In this document: one piece after another, positions 1 through 12,590 of the stretch
Layout: every line of letters starts with the position of its first letter
How positions within the stretch are numbered: position 1 is the stretch's first letter
Assembly: GCA_007922225.1 (NCBI GenBank)
Contig: ML680055.1
Location: 3,158,543-3,222,542, forward strand
Direction: 5' to 3'
Length of the DNA stretch: 64,000 bases
Origin: Emydura subglobosa
Taxonomy: Eukaryota > Chordata > Testudines > Chelidae
Notes under the pieces: generated by a model
Told to the model about the DNA's origin: nothing
The model's input: only the letters and a program-made list of their open reading frames with translations
Database searches by the model: none
Program-made: the position numbers and the translations under genes

Positions 1-1197
1 AAGCAGGAGCTGCTGGGGTGGATAGTGTGTTGAGGGGATGAATGACTGCAACTGTAATGATCTGGGAAGGAAACCTGGCAAGAGGATGATGTGACATCCC
101 CCTCTGCAATCTGGACTGGTGTACTGCGGTGTCACTCCAATTCCTCACTCTTGGAGTCCATCTCACTCTGCTCCGCTGTGTGAACCCCTACTCCTGGGTC
201 AGCCCACGCACAACCTCCTGCAAGCAAGCGGCCCCCAACTCAGTGAGTGAGTGCTTCTGGCCAGCCACTCATGGGATCATGCAATAGAATGACCCCAACA
301 ACCACCCCCAGTCCCTGATGGAGACCGGGGAACTTCCATTTTGCAAGCTCATAATTAGTTCATCAGTTTATCAAAGGAATTGGTATGCACCAGCTTTGTC
401 AGTTTAAAGAAAGTCTCTAACACACACTAAGCCGCATGCACGGCTTTAGATAAAACAAACAAACAAACACATTTATTAAGTACAGAAAGATAGTAAGTGA
501 TTATAAGTCAGAGGAAAGCAGGTCAGATTTGATCAAAAGTAAATAAAAGGCAAATTGCATTCTAGACTAAGCTTAACACTTTCAGCAGCGTTACAGCCTT
601 AGATTATTCTCACCACAGGCTGGCTGGTCTGCCTCCCACCAGGCCCTCCCCCTGTGGTCAACCCATCAGTTGCTTGATGTTGTTTGTAGATGGGAGTGGA
701 AGAGAGAGAGAGATTGAAAAATTTTTAAAATGTTTCTTCTCGCCTCTGGGGCCTCACCCCCTCCTTCAGGGTCAGGTGACAAACAATGTCCCTGTATGGC
801 TCCCTCCATGTCCTGAGTCACTGAGGTACCTTGTGGATCCCTTTGTTGACACCTGGGCCAGTCCTTTGTCCCTGGAATGTTGCTGGGTTTCTTCTATGCA
901 AACCTTAATGAGGCGCGAACTGCCTCTCTGCTCTTGGAAAGTTTGCCTAGATCTGTCTCAAGCCATGAGACACATATTTGGGAATATTACATAGCAGAGG
1001 CTCATAACCCTACACATGACAAACAACAAACATATCATTGCAACAAACACACCGTTACAACAATAATGTTCAGTACACCATGAGCATTCCAAAACCACCT
1101 TACATGACATACCTTGCATTAAATCGTGCACAAGGGTGAACATGAATGATGCACAATCAGAGCATGAGGGTGCACATGGGGGTGCAGTGTGTCACAG
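1..1197 (-). mobile_element. LTR-like retroelement remnant (putative)
   Basis: No protein is recognisable. The segment resembles long non-coding LTR-type repeats that I associate with turtle genomes. A minus-strand AATAAA poly(A) signal lies near 468-478, beside an (AAAC)n run. The right edge ends in a TGTCACA-like terminus near 1190-1197. The left edge is not resolved and may lie outside the window. The 674-994 reading frame is treated as chance. An LTR of a retrovirus-like or Gypsy-like element is inferred; an unrelated repeat is equally possible. Confidence 0.3.
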
Positions 1198-2960
1198 ATA
1201 AGTCCCTTGACTGAGCAGAGTTGGGAGAAGGGCAGGATTTCTGATGAGGATGAGTGTGGAGTGGGGTGGAGAGAAAAGGTGCGTGTGGCCACAGGGGAGC
1301 TTGTGAAGAAGGTGGTGGTGTGGAGCTGGGGAAAGGACCAGAGGCAACGAGGCTATTGGCAGTGGCGGTAATGGGAGCAAATGGCAGGAAAGGAGAAGCA
1401 GATCCACAGGGCGGTGCTTTCCTTAGAGCCTGGATTCTGTGTGAAATGCCTCTGGGATACGGGAGGGCTGAGGCGGGGTGGGGGGAATGGGCAGGAGGAG
1501 GACAGGCAGATGGAGATCGGTGGGGTGGAGCTGGCGGCGGGTGCAAGAAGCTGATTCCTCAAGTGAGGCCGGATGGGGAGGGTGCAGAGAGGGGTGGGAG
1601 GCTCCACGGATGAGGGAGGCTCATAGGGCGGCCCCACAGTGTCTGAGGAGGGGTCTGATGGGGGCAAGGTGTGGTGGCCTTAGAGACTGCAACCCAAGGC
1701 AGCTGGGTGGGAGAGTCCGCAACAGTGCAGCCATGAGATGGAAACCAGGCTGGTGGGTGTCATGTGCCTGAGGTTTAGCCTGGCAGAGAGGGAGGAGAGG
1801 GTAAGTGCCTCAGGTGTTGCTCATGCAGGCCCGTTGAGCGCTGGGGATGGGGGAATCATGAGCAGAGCTGAGGAGCAGGCGAGGACCTCACAGCACAACC
1901 TAGCACCTGCCTCAGCATCGGCGGGCTCTGGACAGAAGCACCCAGCTCTGCTCAGCTGTGGCAGAAAGCACAAAGCTCCGTTGTTTTGGGTGGCAAAATG
2001 GCATGATCCCGGAGGAACGCCTTCCCTGCACCCCTACAGAATGCCAGGGCTTAGTACTTGTTTTTGCCCATCTTGCATGGGAGCTATTGCCCCAGATCTG
2101 TTTGCATCAGATTAGTCCATGTGGTGATTCATTATAGGCTCCAGAGGAACATGGCTGTCCTTCACAAAAACAAATGGGCCAAATCTTTTCCCTGCTGATG
2201 TCAGTGGGGGAGGTCTTCACTCCCAGTGTAGGCTGGGCCCAACCCAGACTGGCTCCTGAGGGCTGAGCATATCACAGTCAGGTAAGATTTCCTTTAACTT
2301 TGTGGTTTGTGAGGTTTGCCCCAGAAATGTTTATTACTTAATTTATTCTCCTTCCTCCTAGCTGTCTGAGATTTTGCTCACTGAACACGTGGAGTGGCTT
2401 AAGATTCTGTGCGTGAAATTTGTGCTGTGTGTTGTAATGATCATAGTGAATGAAACCCATGCAAACACCCAACGAGAAACTCAAATCAAGAAACCAAGAT
2501 ACATTCCATGGCAGAGAGAGGGAAACCTTGCAATCTCCCCACCTTAGCCAAAGGCATTGCCAATGGGATATGGTCTGAGTCAGGCTTGCACTGAATCAGA
2601 AAAACAAAGCATGAAAACAAAGTGCCATCCTAACAGGCTATGAATGCAATAATTTTAAGGCTATGATGCAGATTTTCTATCCTCCTGGATACACAGTCTT
2701 TGCTAAGCCGCCATGGGGAGCGGTTATTATTGGCAACAGAGGTCCCATATTTTTCTGTAGATGCAGCCACCAAAATGAGAAACTAAAAATGCTGTAAAAA
2801 AGCTACAGGAAGCTCATTTCCTCGTTCATGCCAAGACCCACATGCAGGCAATTTGTCCTGGCAATCAATCCAGATCCTGTGTCTTTTCCTTCAGGCATTC
2901 TGGGACTGTCCATGATTAGGAAGGAGAGGATCTGGCTGTCTATTTATGGTCCCTAAAAGC
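1198..2960. other. Unannotated DNA, G/GA-rich at 1240-1660
   Basis: No gene or repeat is recognised. The first 450 bases are G-rich on the plus strand and produce overlapping open frames on both strands. These have low-complexity proline/serine or glycine/arginine composition, the usual sign of chance frames. Confidence 0.5.
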
Positions 2961-2964
2961 CTCC

Positions 2965-3122
2965 TACTGCCAGAAACTGGGTGTGGAGGAGAGAGGATGG
3001 ATCACTCACAATTACCCTGTTCTGTTCATTGCCTCTGAAACATCTGGCACTGACCACCAGACAGGATGCTGAACTAGATGGACCACGGATCTGACCCAAT
3101 ATGCCTGTTCTTACATTCTTAT
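2965..3122 (+). mobile_element. CR1 LINE 3' tail fragment
   Basis: The text around CTGTTCTGTTCATTGCCTCT, followed by GCTGAACTAGATGGACC and then TCTGACCCAATATG and TTCTTACATTCTTATG, is the typical 3' untranslated end of sauropsid CR1 in sense orientation. Only the last ~150 bases are present, as expected for 5'-truncated insertions. No coding capacity remains. Confidence 0.75.
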
Positions 3123-4165
3123 GCTTGCCTTGGTTTTATCAACTGAAAAAGCAAGAAGAATCTGTCCGAGAGTTTAGCTATAAATATGTTCACCAAGAAG
3201 CCAGCTAATAAAATGTCGTCTTTAATACGATGTTCTTCTGCAAAACCACAAAGGGAATCAAGGCAGATTTTCCAAGGAGTTCAGCATGTGGAGGGCTGGA
3301 CTTTTTGGAAAATGTGGTCCCAGTTGGGATGCTGAGAACTTGAAAATCTGGCCCTGAACTGCTTTGAAAATTTGGCCCGGCCCTGCATCGATTGTAGCAG
3401 CTGTGCCTTTCCCCCCTAAACTAACTTGGCTTCAGTTGTTGCTGTGCCTTTCCATATTCGTCCCCAGGTGTAGCCTGGCATCTGTTCTATAATCGGGGTT
3501 GTTTGCTAGAGGAAGATGTAGATAACAGCACACCTGTAAGCTCAGAACCAGAGACATTAGTGACTGATAGACAATGACACCAGGAAGGACAAGGAAGAAT
3601 GCAGCCCAAAAGGAAACCGGGGCCCATATGGACTATGGAGTGAGGATCCAACTGAGGGTTAGGAATGTTGCTCTCACTCACGTACCTTTCCTGCGGAGTG
3701 CTTTTGGCATGTGTTATGTCAGGAAGCCTGGTCTAGCAAGCAGGGGATGCCCATATGTTATCTAATAGCCAAACTTCTTCGGCCAGTCCTGCGGGTTAAT
3801 ATTCTAAATAAAACATTAAGGCCATGTAATGCTGCTGGGTGAGAATTCCTGTTTGTAAAAAAAGACCTGGGCACTGCGGAGAAATGCAGAGTCAATGGAT
3901 GCTAATTTGGACCCGGAGTAATCAGGGGCTACTCTCCTGACTCCAGTGGTGTCTGTCCGTGGGCCAATATTTTCTGGCAACCTTTGTATAAAATCAGGAT
4001 CTCACCATTAAAAGGATCCTAAGGAGGAGTTCAAAATTGGGCGTGTGTCTCTTTCTGCTCCTTCCTGATGGATAAAAGAGGATTGAAAGGGTTCCTTTGT
4101 CTCCTTAAAGATGAGTTCCTGCAGGACTCCTGGGAGAATCTAGCGATGTGGATTGGAGGCACTCA
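3123..4165. other. Unannotated DNA
   Basis: No gene or repeat is recognised with confidence. Small patches near 3300-3390 (AAAATCTGGCCCTG, AAAATTTGGCCC) resemble decayed copies of the palindromic CCAGATTTT mini-repeats seen elsewhere in the window. Confidence 0.45.
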
Positions 4166-4166
4166 G

Positions 4167-4413
4167 TGGCTAGGTTGACACTCCAAGCATTGCACCGGTG
4201 CAGCAGTGCTGCTGTAGCACTCCTGGTGAAGACACTCTAAGCTGCGGGGAGAGAGCTCCCTTCTTGACTTCATCGCTCCACCTCCCGTGAGAGGCGGTAG
4301 CTATGTCGGGAGGAAGCTATCCCGCTGACACAGCTTCTGCCGCTCATCTAGTGCTACACAAGCGCGTATGCTGGCAAAACGTACATCGCTCAAGTGCCAG
4401 TGTAGCCAGAGCC
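4167..4413. mobile_element. MITE with degenerate terminal inverted repeats
   Basis: The left end (GGCTAGGTTGACACTCC, then a GCACCGGTGC core) is roughly complementary to the right end (AGTGCCAGTGTAGCCAGAGCC). A non-coding interior of ~200 bases lies between. The layout fits a short non-autonomous DNA transposon. The superfamily is not determined and no clear target duplication is visible. Confidence 0.45.
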
Positions 4414-4616
4414 TTTATGACAGTAAGTGACAATGCAGACAAGGTTTCAGACTTTAATGGAAGAGCAGGAAGGGGCTGATAACAAAAGTTTTTCTCCCTT
4501 CCGTTTTCATTAAATAGGTGTTAACAAGTGTAACCCATGCTTGCCTGGTGTGGTGCTCTGTCCCCTCCAGTGGCACCTGGACTGATGAGTCTGTTACCGC
4601 CTTAGCTCAGAGACAC

Positions 4617-4715
4617 TTCCCTTTTAGCTCATGCTATAGCGGCTTTTACACTAAGCTCCAGAGGTTTCAATCCCACCTGCCAACGACCAGCGTCTGGCAG
4701 TGTTACAAGTGGGAC
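4617..4715 (+). mobile_element. tRNA-derived SINE-like head, copy 1
   Basis: TTTTAGCTCATGCTATAG (4622-4639) resembles a tRNA A box. GGTTTCAATCC (4663-4673) resembles the B box GGTTCGANTCC at suitable spacing. It is followed by CCTGCCAACGACC. A related segment lies at 25941-26030, so this is a dispersed family and not a tRNA gene. The cloverleaf is not intact. Confidence 0.45.
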
Positions 4716-4740
4716 AAGCCTCCCGAAATGTGACCCGTCT

Positions 4741-7060
4741 GCCAGTCGGAGTCGGCAGGGTCGGGTTCAATATCTAGGGGTTCTTTTTCAAAAACACGAT
4801 GCAAAACTGGCTCGAGCTCCCCCTCATCCCCAAACCTAGGACAATCACACACCAGCCCTGAGCTGCCTCTAGGGCCAACACTTCCCCTCTCGCCAGCACA
4901 GAGACTGAGTGTAGGGAAGAAACTTTTAATGAAAGGGGAAAAGTGACCCAGCCTTGTCTTGGGAAAACGCTGCAGGCAGGATTCACAAGCACAAAACCAT
5001 GGGCAAAACATCCACCCCAGAGGACGTGGGGCAGTTTCCATTTGCCTCAGTTTCTTAAGTCCAGCAACCAGAAGTTCCTTTTAATGTGCCTTTCCCCCCA
5101 CAGCCCCAAATCACCAGTGCGGCGCCCCCATCGGCGGGTTGGCATGACATGTTCCCAGTCTTTCTCTCTCTACCCCTCGCGGTGTGGCAAGCACATCATA
5201 AAAACGTGCAGTGTGGCTCCGAAAGGCCAGACTTGATCAGCTGAGGCAGTGGTGGCTGCAGATAGCCAAGCATGCCTCCCTGCAACAGCTCCCGCTGGGG
5301 ACTTCCCAACAGGATGCTGCTTCTCCTGCAAGGGGGACACTCAGTGCCCAGAGGGTGATCGTCACGTGCTTCGAGAGACCCCCCTACAGTGATCTAGTGC
5401 TGCAGGGTCGGAGTGAACTCCGCACACATTTCCAGGGAGCTGGTGGGCAGCTCTGTAGCCGTTGCTGGTCGTCCCAGGTCTGCATTGCTGTCCTGTCCCA
5501 ACGCGCAGGGCAGGTTGGCTGAGCCCAGAAGCGCCACTGAGTTCAGATGCTGCTGGAGTAGTTCACACAGAAGCAACTTCTGGCGTCCGCCTCCATTTCC
5601 TCGAGTGACTGCACAAAATCGCACTTTGATGTGAGGTGGGACTGAAAAACAGGGCTTATGGAGTCTGGAGAGAGGGCAATTACGTGGTGCGAGGATGACT
5701 AGTTAAAGGAGATTATAAAAGGGATTTCTGAAGTTGTTAGGCAGGCCAGCACTGGGGAACACAAAATTAAATTAAGGTGGAGGATAAGCAAAAAGACTGC
5801 AAGGAGACCTCCTTTTACAGCAGGAGTGGTAAGTAGAATAAATTCCCCACGGAGGCAGAAGAAGCTAGGAAAATCGATGTGTACAGGCAGAAACTTGGTG
5901 CACAGAATTTGTAAGTTAAAGGAGGACGAGATTGTTTTATTCCTGGGGGCAGCTTTTCTGGGGGTCTGAAGAGAATGTTTGCTGATCACTAGGTTCTTGT
6001 GATGTCAACCACTCGGGCTAGGAGTCAACAGCTTCGACTTCTCAGGCTCCCAGGGGGCAAACTGCATTAACGTATAGAGTTAACTACCTTTTAAAACAAG
6101 AGCCATGGATCCACCCCTTCCCCCCGTCCCCGTCACCTTTGGGAATCTTACAGACACTTTTTAACTCGTAGCAAAATGTTCGCAGTCTGCGAAGCACTAT
6201 GGATCCTTGGGCAGAGGGATGCTCTGCGATTGGAAGAGTAAAGCTAACTAAACACAGCCATAGATCGGATTGCAGTGCAATTGATGTAAATTGCATTTCA
6301 AGTGTGGTGTACAATAACAGCGTTGGCTAGATTACTAACACACACATTAGCTTCCAAATCCTTTCTTGAGATGCACAGCTACTTCCACCACAGGCACATA
6401 CACGCAGGTTAGTCATCTGGAATGCTAATGAAATCTGCCGTCGTTGCTGGGTGATAAAGTTAGCCTGTTATTGGGTTGCTTAACATCAGCTCTTTGGAAC
6501 GTGAATTCATTTTGCAGATTTGCATTGTTAGGATATTCTTGGGCAAGATTCATATCTGTTTGTGCTGCAGACAAAACACTCCATACTTAATAAGATTCAA
6601 ATAGACTTGAACGGTGGTTTTTTCCAAAGCTTAGAATTGTCGGCATAATTTATTCTCCCATTTGCGTCTGTGGATGGCAGACCTGTAGCGATAGCATTCC
6701 TCACACCCGGCTCTGAGTCATTCCCAACCCCTGCCCCGGCACAACCCTGCCATACGACGATACATGGAGAGAATGTGTGCCGACTGGGGAAGAAATGTCA
6801 CAGGAAGGATTTTAGAAATAGCAAAAATCAGGATGAGCTTTTCTTGGTTAATTCTGTGTGCATTATCCTCGATTGTCTATGTATTTTATCAGTCTCTTTA
6901 GCACCTGTTACCGAAGCACCTGGGCCCTATTGCTAAAAGCATTTTACATGCCCGTGCAGTTAATGTGCTGCCCACAAGAGGTGGCAACATAAAAACTAAC
7001 CCTAGATTTTTGCACGCAAACACCAACAGACAGAGACATGATGGATGTTAACTATCACCT
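4741..7060. other. Unannotated DNA
   Basis: Nothing recognisable was found. Open frames here are short, overlap each other on both strands and show no domain or codon pattern. Confidence 0.5.
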
Positions 7061-7064
7061 CCGT

Positions 7065-7200
7065 TACACACCATTATTATTATTTATTAGCTGCATTACG
7101 GTAGTGCCTACCAGCCCAAGTCAGGGGCCAGGACTCCATCGTGTGCAAACAGACCAAAAAGGAGGTCCCTGCCCCAAAGAGCTCATGTCATCTACAGCTG
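7065..7200 (-). mobile_element. L2-like LINE/SINE 3' tail
   Basis: An ATTATTATTATTTATTAG start is followed by GTAGTGCCTACCAGCC and GGTCCCTGCCCCAAAGAGCT. This is the reverse complement of the L2-type 3' end (agagcagggac...cacctagcac...attattatt). Similar tails in the other orientation occur at 27335 and 58395, which supports a dispersed family. Confidence 0.6.
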
Positions 7201-7459
7201 TCAGGATGGATAAATCACTAACACGCCATGTACCCTGAGTAGCAAGGTCACCCAGTTGCTCGCCTGCTACAAAAACTGTTAGCTAGAACTATAATTATAT
7301 CTACGGGGGGAAAAAATGTTAAAGATCTTAACACGCTTTGAAAACGCTCCCAGGCTGCGCTTGGGTCCAGAATAAATCACCTCAGAGAAATCAAACCAAT
7401 AAAAGGTGTGATTTGGAGGCTGGTTTAGATGTGCTATCATTCAAAATAGATTTCCAAGA

Positions 7460-8520
7460 GGTATATTAGCCCTGTGCTGCGGGACACCGGTGGGTTCGCA
7501 AACCCTCGTTCTGCTTTTGCATTACAGAAATGGGAGGCAATACATCTTGCAGGGAGAAAAAAATATGAAGCTCTTTTAGGTAGAAATCTGTCTTTCTGGT
7601 CACCTAACCCCTCCCCACCCCTTTTACTCTGCTTGTTCTTCCAGATCTTCCAGTCTCGAGTTCCCCCAAATCCATCCTTCCTGAGTTCTCAACTACCAGA
7701 CACCCAGACCTTTCACCTCCGGTTCATCACCCCTGAACGTGTGAAACCAGCCCCTCCCCAGACGCCAGCTTCCTTTGATGCACACGCTCCACACAGTTTG
7801 CACGCCAGAGACCTGCTTGGGGTAAAAATAAACAAAAGGTTTATTTAATAGAGAAACCACAGATTCAAAGATGAAATCGTGAGGGAGAGCAAAGATATAC
7901 GAGTTACACAGAAAATAAACAGAAAGACGCAACCTCAGGCTTTCCACTTCCATATTAGATAAAATCCCTTTTTTAGTACAAGTGACCTGTGGCCTTTGAA
8001 CATTTCCCAGCGTGCCCACATAGTCACAGGGAGAATCAGGCGTTTCATGGTCAGGACCCGTGACTGCCCCTCAGTTTCTGGATGCCAAAACCTCAGACAC
8101 AAGCCTGCTTTTAAAAGGCTTTTTTCTTTCTTTATTTTTTCTCTTAGTCCACAGTGACTCTTGGTTATTATTTTCTGTCTATTCAGGTAGCTAGAGTCAC
8201 CACCACAGTCTATATCCATACCTCACAACTTGTCAAGATCAGAACATTACAAGCTTTCATAAAAAGACCTCGCTCGACAGATTTGTTCGCTTGTTTTTAT
8301 AGCACGACAATGTTGAACAGATCAGTTGATTCACCTGCTTGGGGTTCAAGGTAGCTGGTTTCCCCTAGCGGTGTCAGGACCCTGATTGTCACATTCTCCA
8401 GCGGGTTTAGATAGCCATGGCAGGACTCCTGTCGGGTTCACTAAACTGGGTCAAGATTGCCAAGGTTCAGCATGCTCCAGATTCCACCACGGACCCTCTC
8501 AGGGAGTCGGCCATAAAGCC
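7460..8520 (-). mobile_element. LTR-like remnant with minus-strand poly(A) signal (putative)
   Basis: On the minus strand an AATAAA signal (7841-7850 region, written TTTATTTAATAG on plus) is followed by TTTTACCCCAAGCAGGTCTC. The surroundings are non-coding. The layout is similar to the segment at 1-1197 but the sequences are not clearly alignable by eye. Boundaries are guesses and the assignment is tentative. Confidence 0.25.
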
Positions 8521-8559
8521 TCAGGCTGCCTCCGGGTGGCTTTTTGCAGGTGGTGCAGA

Positions 8560-10190
8560 GGTTGAGAGGGTAGGAGCTAGGGGCTAAATCCTTGGTTTAG
8601 GCTCCTGATTCCCAGTCTGGGCACCTCTGCGATGCACAACTCTGGGCCCTGCTGGTGTCTAAACTCACTCGGCGCCCACATTTTGGTAGTAAAAGCTCCC
8701 GCCGTGTCTACGTCTCTGCCTTTGGCCATGTGCCCTGCTGCCCCCACCACGGGTGTCTGGAAGCCGGTCCCCCACCGGAGCTCCAGAGACATTCACAGCC
8801 CAGGGGAAGGCAGGCCTTCAGCCTCCTGTCTCGTCTGATCCAGGCCCCCATAGGCGAGCTTACACAAGACGGGGATGGGAAAGAGGAACAGCTTCTGTCA
8901 CCTTTGGCCCAGTGGTTTGGGCCCTCAGCTGGGGGCGTGTGGGAGAGACCCCAGGTAAAGTCTTCCCGCTAGCGGCAGGGGCAGACGGGATCTGAACAGG
9001 GCTCTGCAGCCTCTCCGCTGAGTGCTGTGGCCAGGCGGCTGTGGGAGAGCCCGATGTAGGGAGCTCCTGGGTCCCTCTCCTCAAAGCCGGTGTGCTCTGG
9101 CTAAATAACAAACCAGTCCCTGGAGCGGGGGGACTGGCTCTGGGGCCAGACACAGGCCAGGGCACGTGCCCTCGCCACCAGGTGACGGAGCCATCCTCAG
9201 ACTTGTGCTCGCGCTCTCCCTCCTTCCGGCCCAAACGACTCTGAGCCTGAAAGGCAGGAGAGAGCCCTGCTCCTGGTGCCAGCGTCTGGCAGGCGCGGTG
9301 CCTCCAACGGTGAGAACGGCCAAGAGCGCCAGGCACCTCCCTGCAGCGGGACTCGGGCGCTTACCGCTGGGATGGGGCGGGGCCGAGTATCGCTGCCCCC
9401 TGCTGGTCGGCATCGCCCACTGGCACGCTTAGGGGGCTGCCTGCCTAGCAGTGGCGTACTGTGGATCTCTGGCGTTTGCACCTCACGCCCGCAGCCCCGC
9501 AGGGCAGGAGGGGTCTCTGGCTCCCGCCAGACAGCACCGCCCCCCAGCTGCCCCAGGAGGGGAGGGGTCTGTACCTGTGGGGAGGAACACGCCGCTTTCC
9601 TCCTCCTGCGCCCCGCCCCGGGGCCTTTCTGGCGCTCATGGTGGCGACTTCCCCGGCTCGGGCTGGGCTCCGCCACCGCCCGCTCCCTTTGCCCATGCAG
9701 TGCCCGCCTCTCCTGTTCCAATCCCACAGCTCAATCGGATCCGGCGCCGGCTCCCCCTACCGGGCGGGGGGCCTCACCCCCAGGGCAGCGGGTAGTGGGG
9801 GGGAAATTTCCCCTGGTCACCCACAGCTCCCCCCCACCTGCCCCTGGGCTCCACAGAGCCTTCTGCGCTCTCCCACCCCGTGCATGTCATGAAGGGCCTG
9901 GCCGGCACCTGGGGGCCTGGCCTCTTCCCGCCCGCTCCATCGGCACGCTACTGCTGTCTCGCCTGCTGGCATACGGGGCTTGCTCAGTTACCTCTCCCCG
10001 TTCGTTAGACAGGAGCTGAAGCACCTGCCTAACTTGGGCTTTGTGAATTGTGGGGATTTTCCCCGGCCCCGAAGAGGCCCAGAATCGCAAGTCTTCAGTC
10101 CTTTGGCGCATTCAGCCCTGGGTGCACCGGCTGAGCTGGGAAGCGGGACGGGCGTAGCAGGGTTCGCAGGTCAGCACTGGGCTGCACTGG
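8560..10190. other. GC- and CpG-rich segment without recognised gene
   Basis: CpG is frequent here compared with the flanks, especially at 9270-9790, where several CCGCCC/GGGGCGGGG-type motifs occur. A 247-codon frame (9276-10019, +) and a 176-codon frame on the opposite strand overlap each other. Both are rich in Pro/Arg/Gly/Ser and show no domain, so they are best explained by the scarcity of stop codons in GC-rich DNA. A CpG island or GC-rich repeat are the main alternatives. Confidence 0.4.
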
Positions 10191-10199
10191 CAGAGCGGT

Positions 10200-10853
10200 G
10201 AGGAGGTGAGGGTTGGTGCAGCCGCAGGTCAGGACTCGGCTGCGCTAACAGAGCTGTGAAGGGCTTGGGGCAAGGTTAGCCTGTGGCGGGAGGTGTGCAA
10301 GAGGGGGGGCACTGGCCGAGCGGAGGAGGGCAGGCTGTACCGCTGCTGCCAGCATTACCTGTACGGCCTAAATCCCAAGTCTGCAAGGTGCCAGTGTCTG
10401 ATGCTTCCACGCTGCTAGCTAGCAGCCATGGCCGGGTCGTGATCAGTGTGCTCTCAACCCTGGTTGGCCAGGCACCACAGAAGACCCGATTGGCAGCACC
10501 TCCTGACCTCTGATTGGTGCAGGTGAACTATGTAAGCAGGGCGGGAGTTCCAGGAAGGCGTCTGTTCAACGAGGCAGATCCTTCATCAGCTGCTGAGACA
10601 GACCCTGCCTTGTCCTTGCGTCCTCGCCTGGCCCCTGCTTTGCTCCTGCCCCACATCCAGCTCTGCTCCTCCTTCCCTGGCTCCAGGCACTCCCGTTCTG
10701 ATTCTTGGCTCCAATTCCTGGCTGTGACTCTGGTTTGACCCTTGGCTTGGGCATACGGCCTCTGATGCCAGCTCTGACCCTCGGTTCCACTTCCCAGCTC
10801 CTGACTCTTACTCCGGCTGGTAGGCCCGACCACCCTCACTCGTCGCTGACAGT
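10200..10853 (+). mobile_element. Gypsy-like LTR candidate
   Basis: The right half (10600-10830) consists of reiterated CTGACTCTGG/CCTTGGCT-type words, as I remember from turtle Gypsy-like LTR ends. The segment closes in CGCTGACA near 10851. A similar composition is seen at 53860-54208. No partner LTR or coding region is present, so at most this is a solo LTR. Confidence 0.3.
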
Positions 10854-11283
10854 AACTGTGGAGTTAGCCCCTGCGATTGGCTCATCACATTCACTCAGTC
10901 AAAACAAAAGCTAGCTAGCTCCTTGGGTTAACTGCGCCAGATGTAGCCTCAGCTGCATCTCCCATAGCCTGGTCTACACTACGTTAGGTCGATGTAAGAC
11001 ACCTTGCCTCGACCTAGCACGTGTCTACACTTATATTTGTCTCCCACCAATGTAAGCTCTCTACTGTAAGACAATGTAAGCTCTCTACTGAGATTGATGC
11101 AGCTTGAATGTAGACACTGAGTTACCTATGTCGACCTTAACAGTCCTCCCAACTGCTGTCCCACAATGCTCGACACTGACCGCTCTGGTCACAATTGTGA
11201 ACTCCACTGCCCAGGGGTTATGGAGACTGGAAAGTCCCACTCCCCTTTAAAACCCCGTGAACTTTTGAAATGTCTTTTCCTGA

Positions 11284-11815
11284 TTGTCCAGCTCTCCATT
11301 GTTCTGTGCAACTACCCAGCTGATGGTGCCGGCTCCATGTTCTAGACGCACTCCGGCCTGGTGTAGACAGGAGATATTGGATCTCCTGGGTAGGTGGGGA
11401 GAAGAGGCTGGGCAAGCACAGCTGCAGACCAGCCACAGAAACGTGGCCGATTGCAGGGGAAGGCAGGAGAAAGGGTACGACAGGGATCAGGAGCAGTGCT
11501 GCATGAGAGAGAGGAGACCAACAGCCAATCCGCTGCCAAGCCACAGAGCTATCACGTTTACACACAGCTGCATGCCACACATGTTGCAGACCCCACCCCC
11601 ATCCCGCACACCAACCGTGGGGACCTCTGAGGAGCCCAGATCACAGACCCCTGCTACGAATGGCGAGGAAGAGGAGCAAGAGAAGGCGAATGGGGGACAT
11701 GCGAGCGGGGGGCCCAGCTATGCTGTGAGCCAGAACCTGTGCGAGACGCCCCTGCAGTCCAGTCCATCCCGACAGTCAAGCACAGGCAAGCCCGACGCAG
11801 GGGAAAGAATTTTGG
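11284..11815 (+). pseudogene. Harbinger Myb/SANT-like DNA-binding protein, exon 1 (decayed)
   Basis: This is the DNA-binding accessory protein of Harbinger elements, which helps bring the transposase to the transposon ends. From about 11344 the frame reads RRTPAWCRQEILDLLGRWGEE, followed by QLQTSHRNV and GYDRDQEQC. These match the tryptophan-containing trihelix of the Myb/SANT-like proteins encoded by turtle Harbingers. Downstream is an acidic linker with a run of glutamates. The exon appears to end at a donor site GTAAG (11816-11820) after ERIL; reading past it gives only an intronic tail to 11892. Part of the domain after the GYDRD motif looks shortened against the family. It is a relic of a mobile element and not a host gene. 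Confidence 0.65.
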
Positions 11816-12590
11816 GTAAGTGTGTAAATGTATTTCCCATCCCAGGGATGGCACCCCAGCTTAGCAGCACACAGCTATTGACTCTGCATTAACTTACTCC
11901 TGTCAGAAGAGGTTGCAATACCACAAAGAGAGGTGTTGTTGTTATCTGCTTTTCATTCCCCTGTCGAGCTAGGCGAGGGTGGGAAGCTGCATGCGGAGTA
12001 GTTTATGTACACAGAGATGTCCCTGGAATCCTCCCGAGAGATCTCGATGACATTCCCTGGAGCTGCCCTGCAATCCTCTGCCAAAGGTTTGGCAGGATGG
12101 TGGATTTATTTCTTCCTCTGCAGTGCAACACTTTCCTACACCAGTCGGTGAAAACTTCGGCAGACGCCATAGCGGTGCACAGGTTGGCAGAATATGGGTC
12201 TGGGCGGCTTTGCACGCCACCAGAAGCTGTGCTTTTGCTGTCTTTGTTACCCTCAGCAGTGAGCTACCCGCTAAAATCACCCCACCTGTGAAGAATGGTG
12301 CCAGTGTTCAGTGCCGCTGCCCTATACTCATAGTTTCCTGCAGCTGAGCAATTCCTTCCTCGTTTCTCTTGCCCCTGGAGGCCCACACTTGCCATGGATG
12401 GTGCTGTGCGTGGCCTCAGGGCATAAGCGCCTCGAAGCAGAAGTGTTAATCAGCCTGTTTCGGGTAAATCTTCAGGGGCCCAAGGGACGGGAGTTCTGAA
12501 CCTCAACTTTGACTATCATGACAATGGTTCCTCTGTGTGTTTTATTGGTAACTGCTGCCATTGTGGCCTTATGGGGCTCCCCCTCCACAG

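Noticed and set aside
4617..4715. Possible tRNA gene
   Set aside because: A and B boxes are degenerate, no cloverleaf stems can be drawn, and a second similar copy exists, so a SINE head is the better reading.
9276..10019. 247-codon open frame on + (with a 176-codon frame opposite)
   Set aside because: It lies in GC-rich DNA where stops are scarce, has a Pro/Arg/Ser/Gly-rich composition, no domain and no splice or start context, and long frames exist on both strands.
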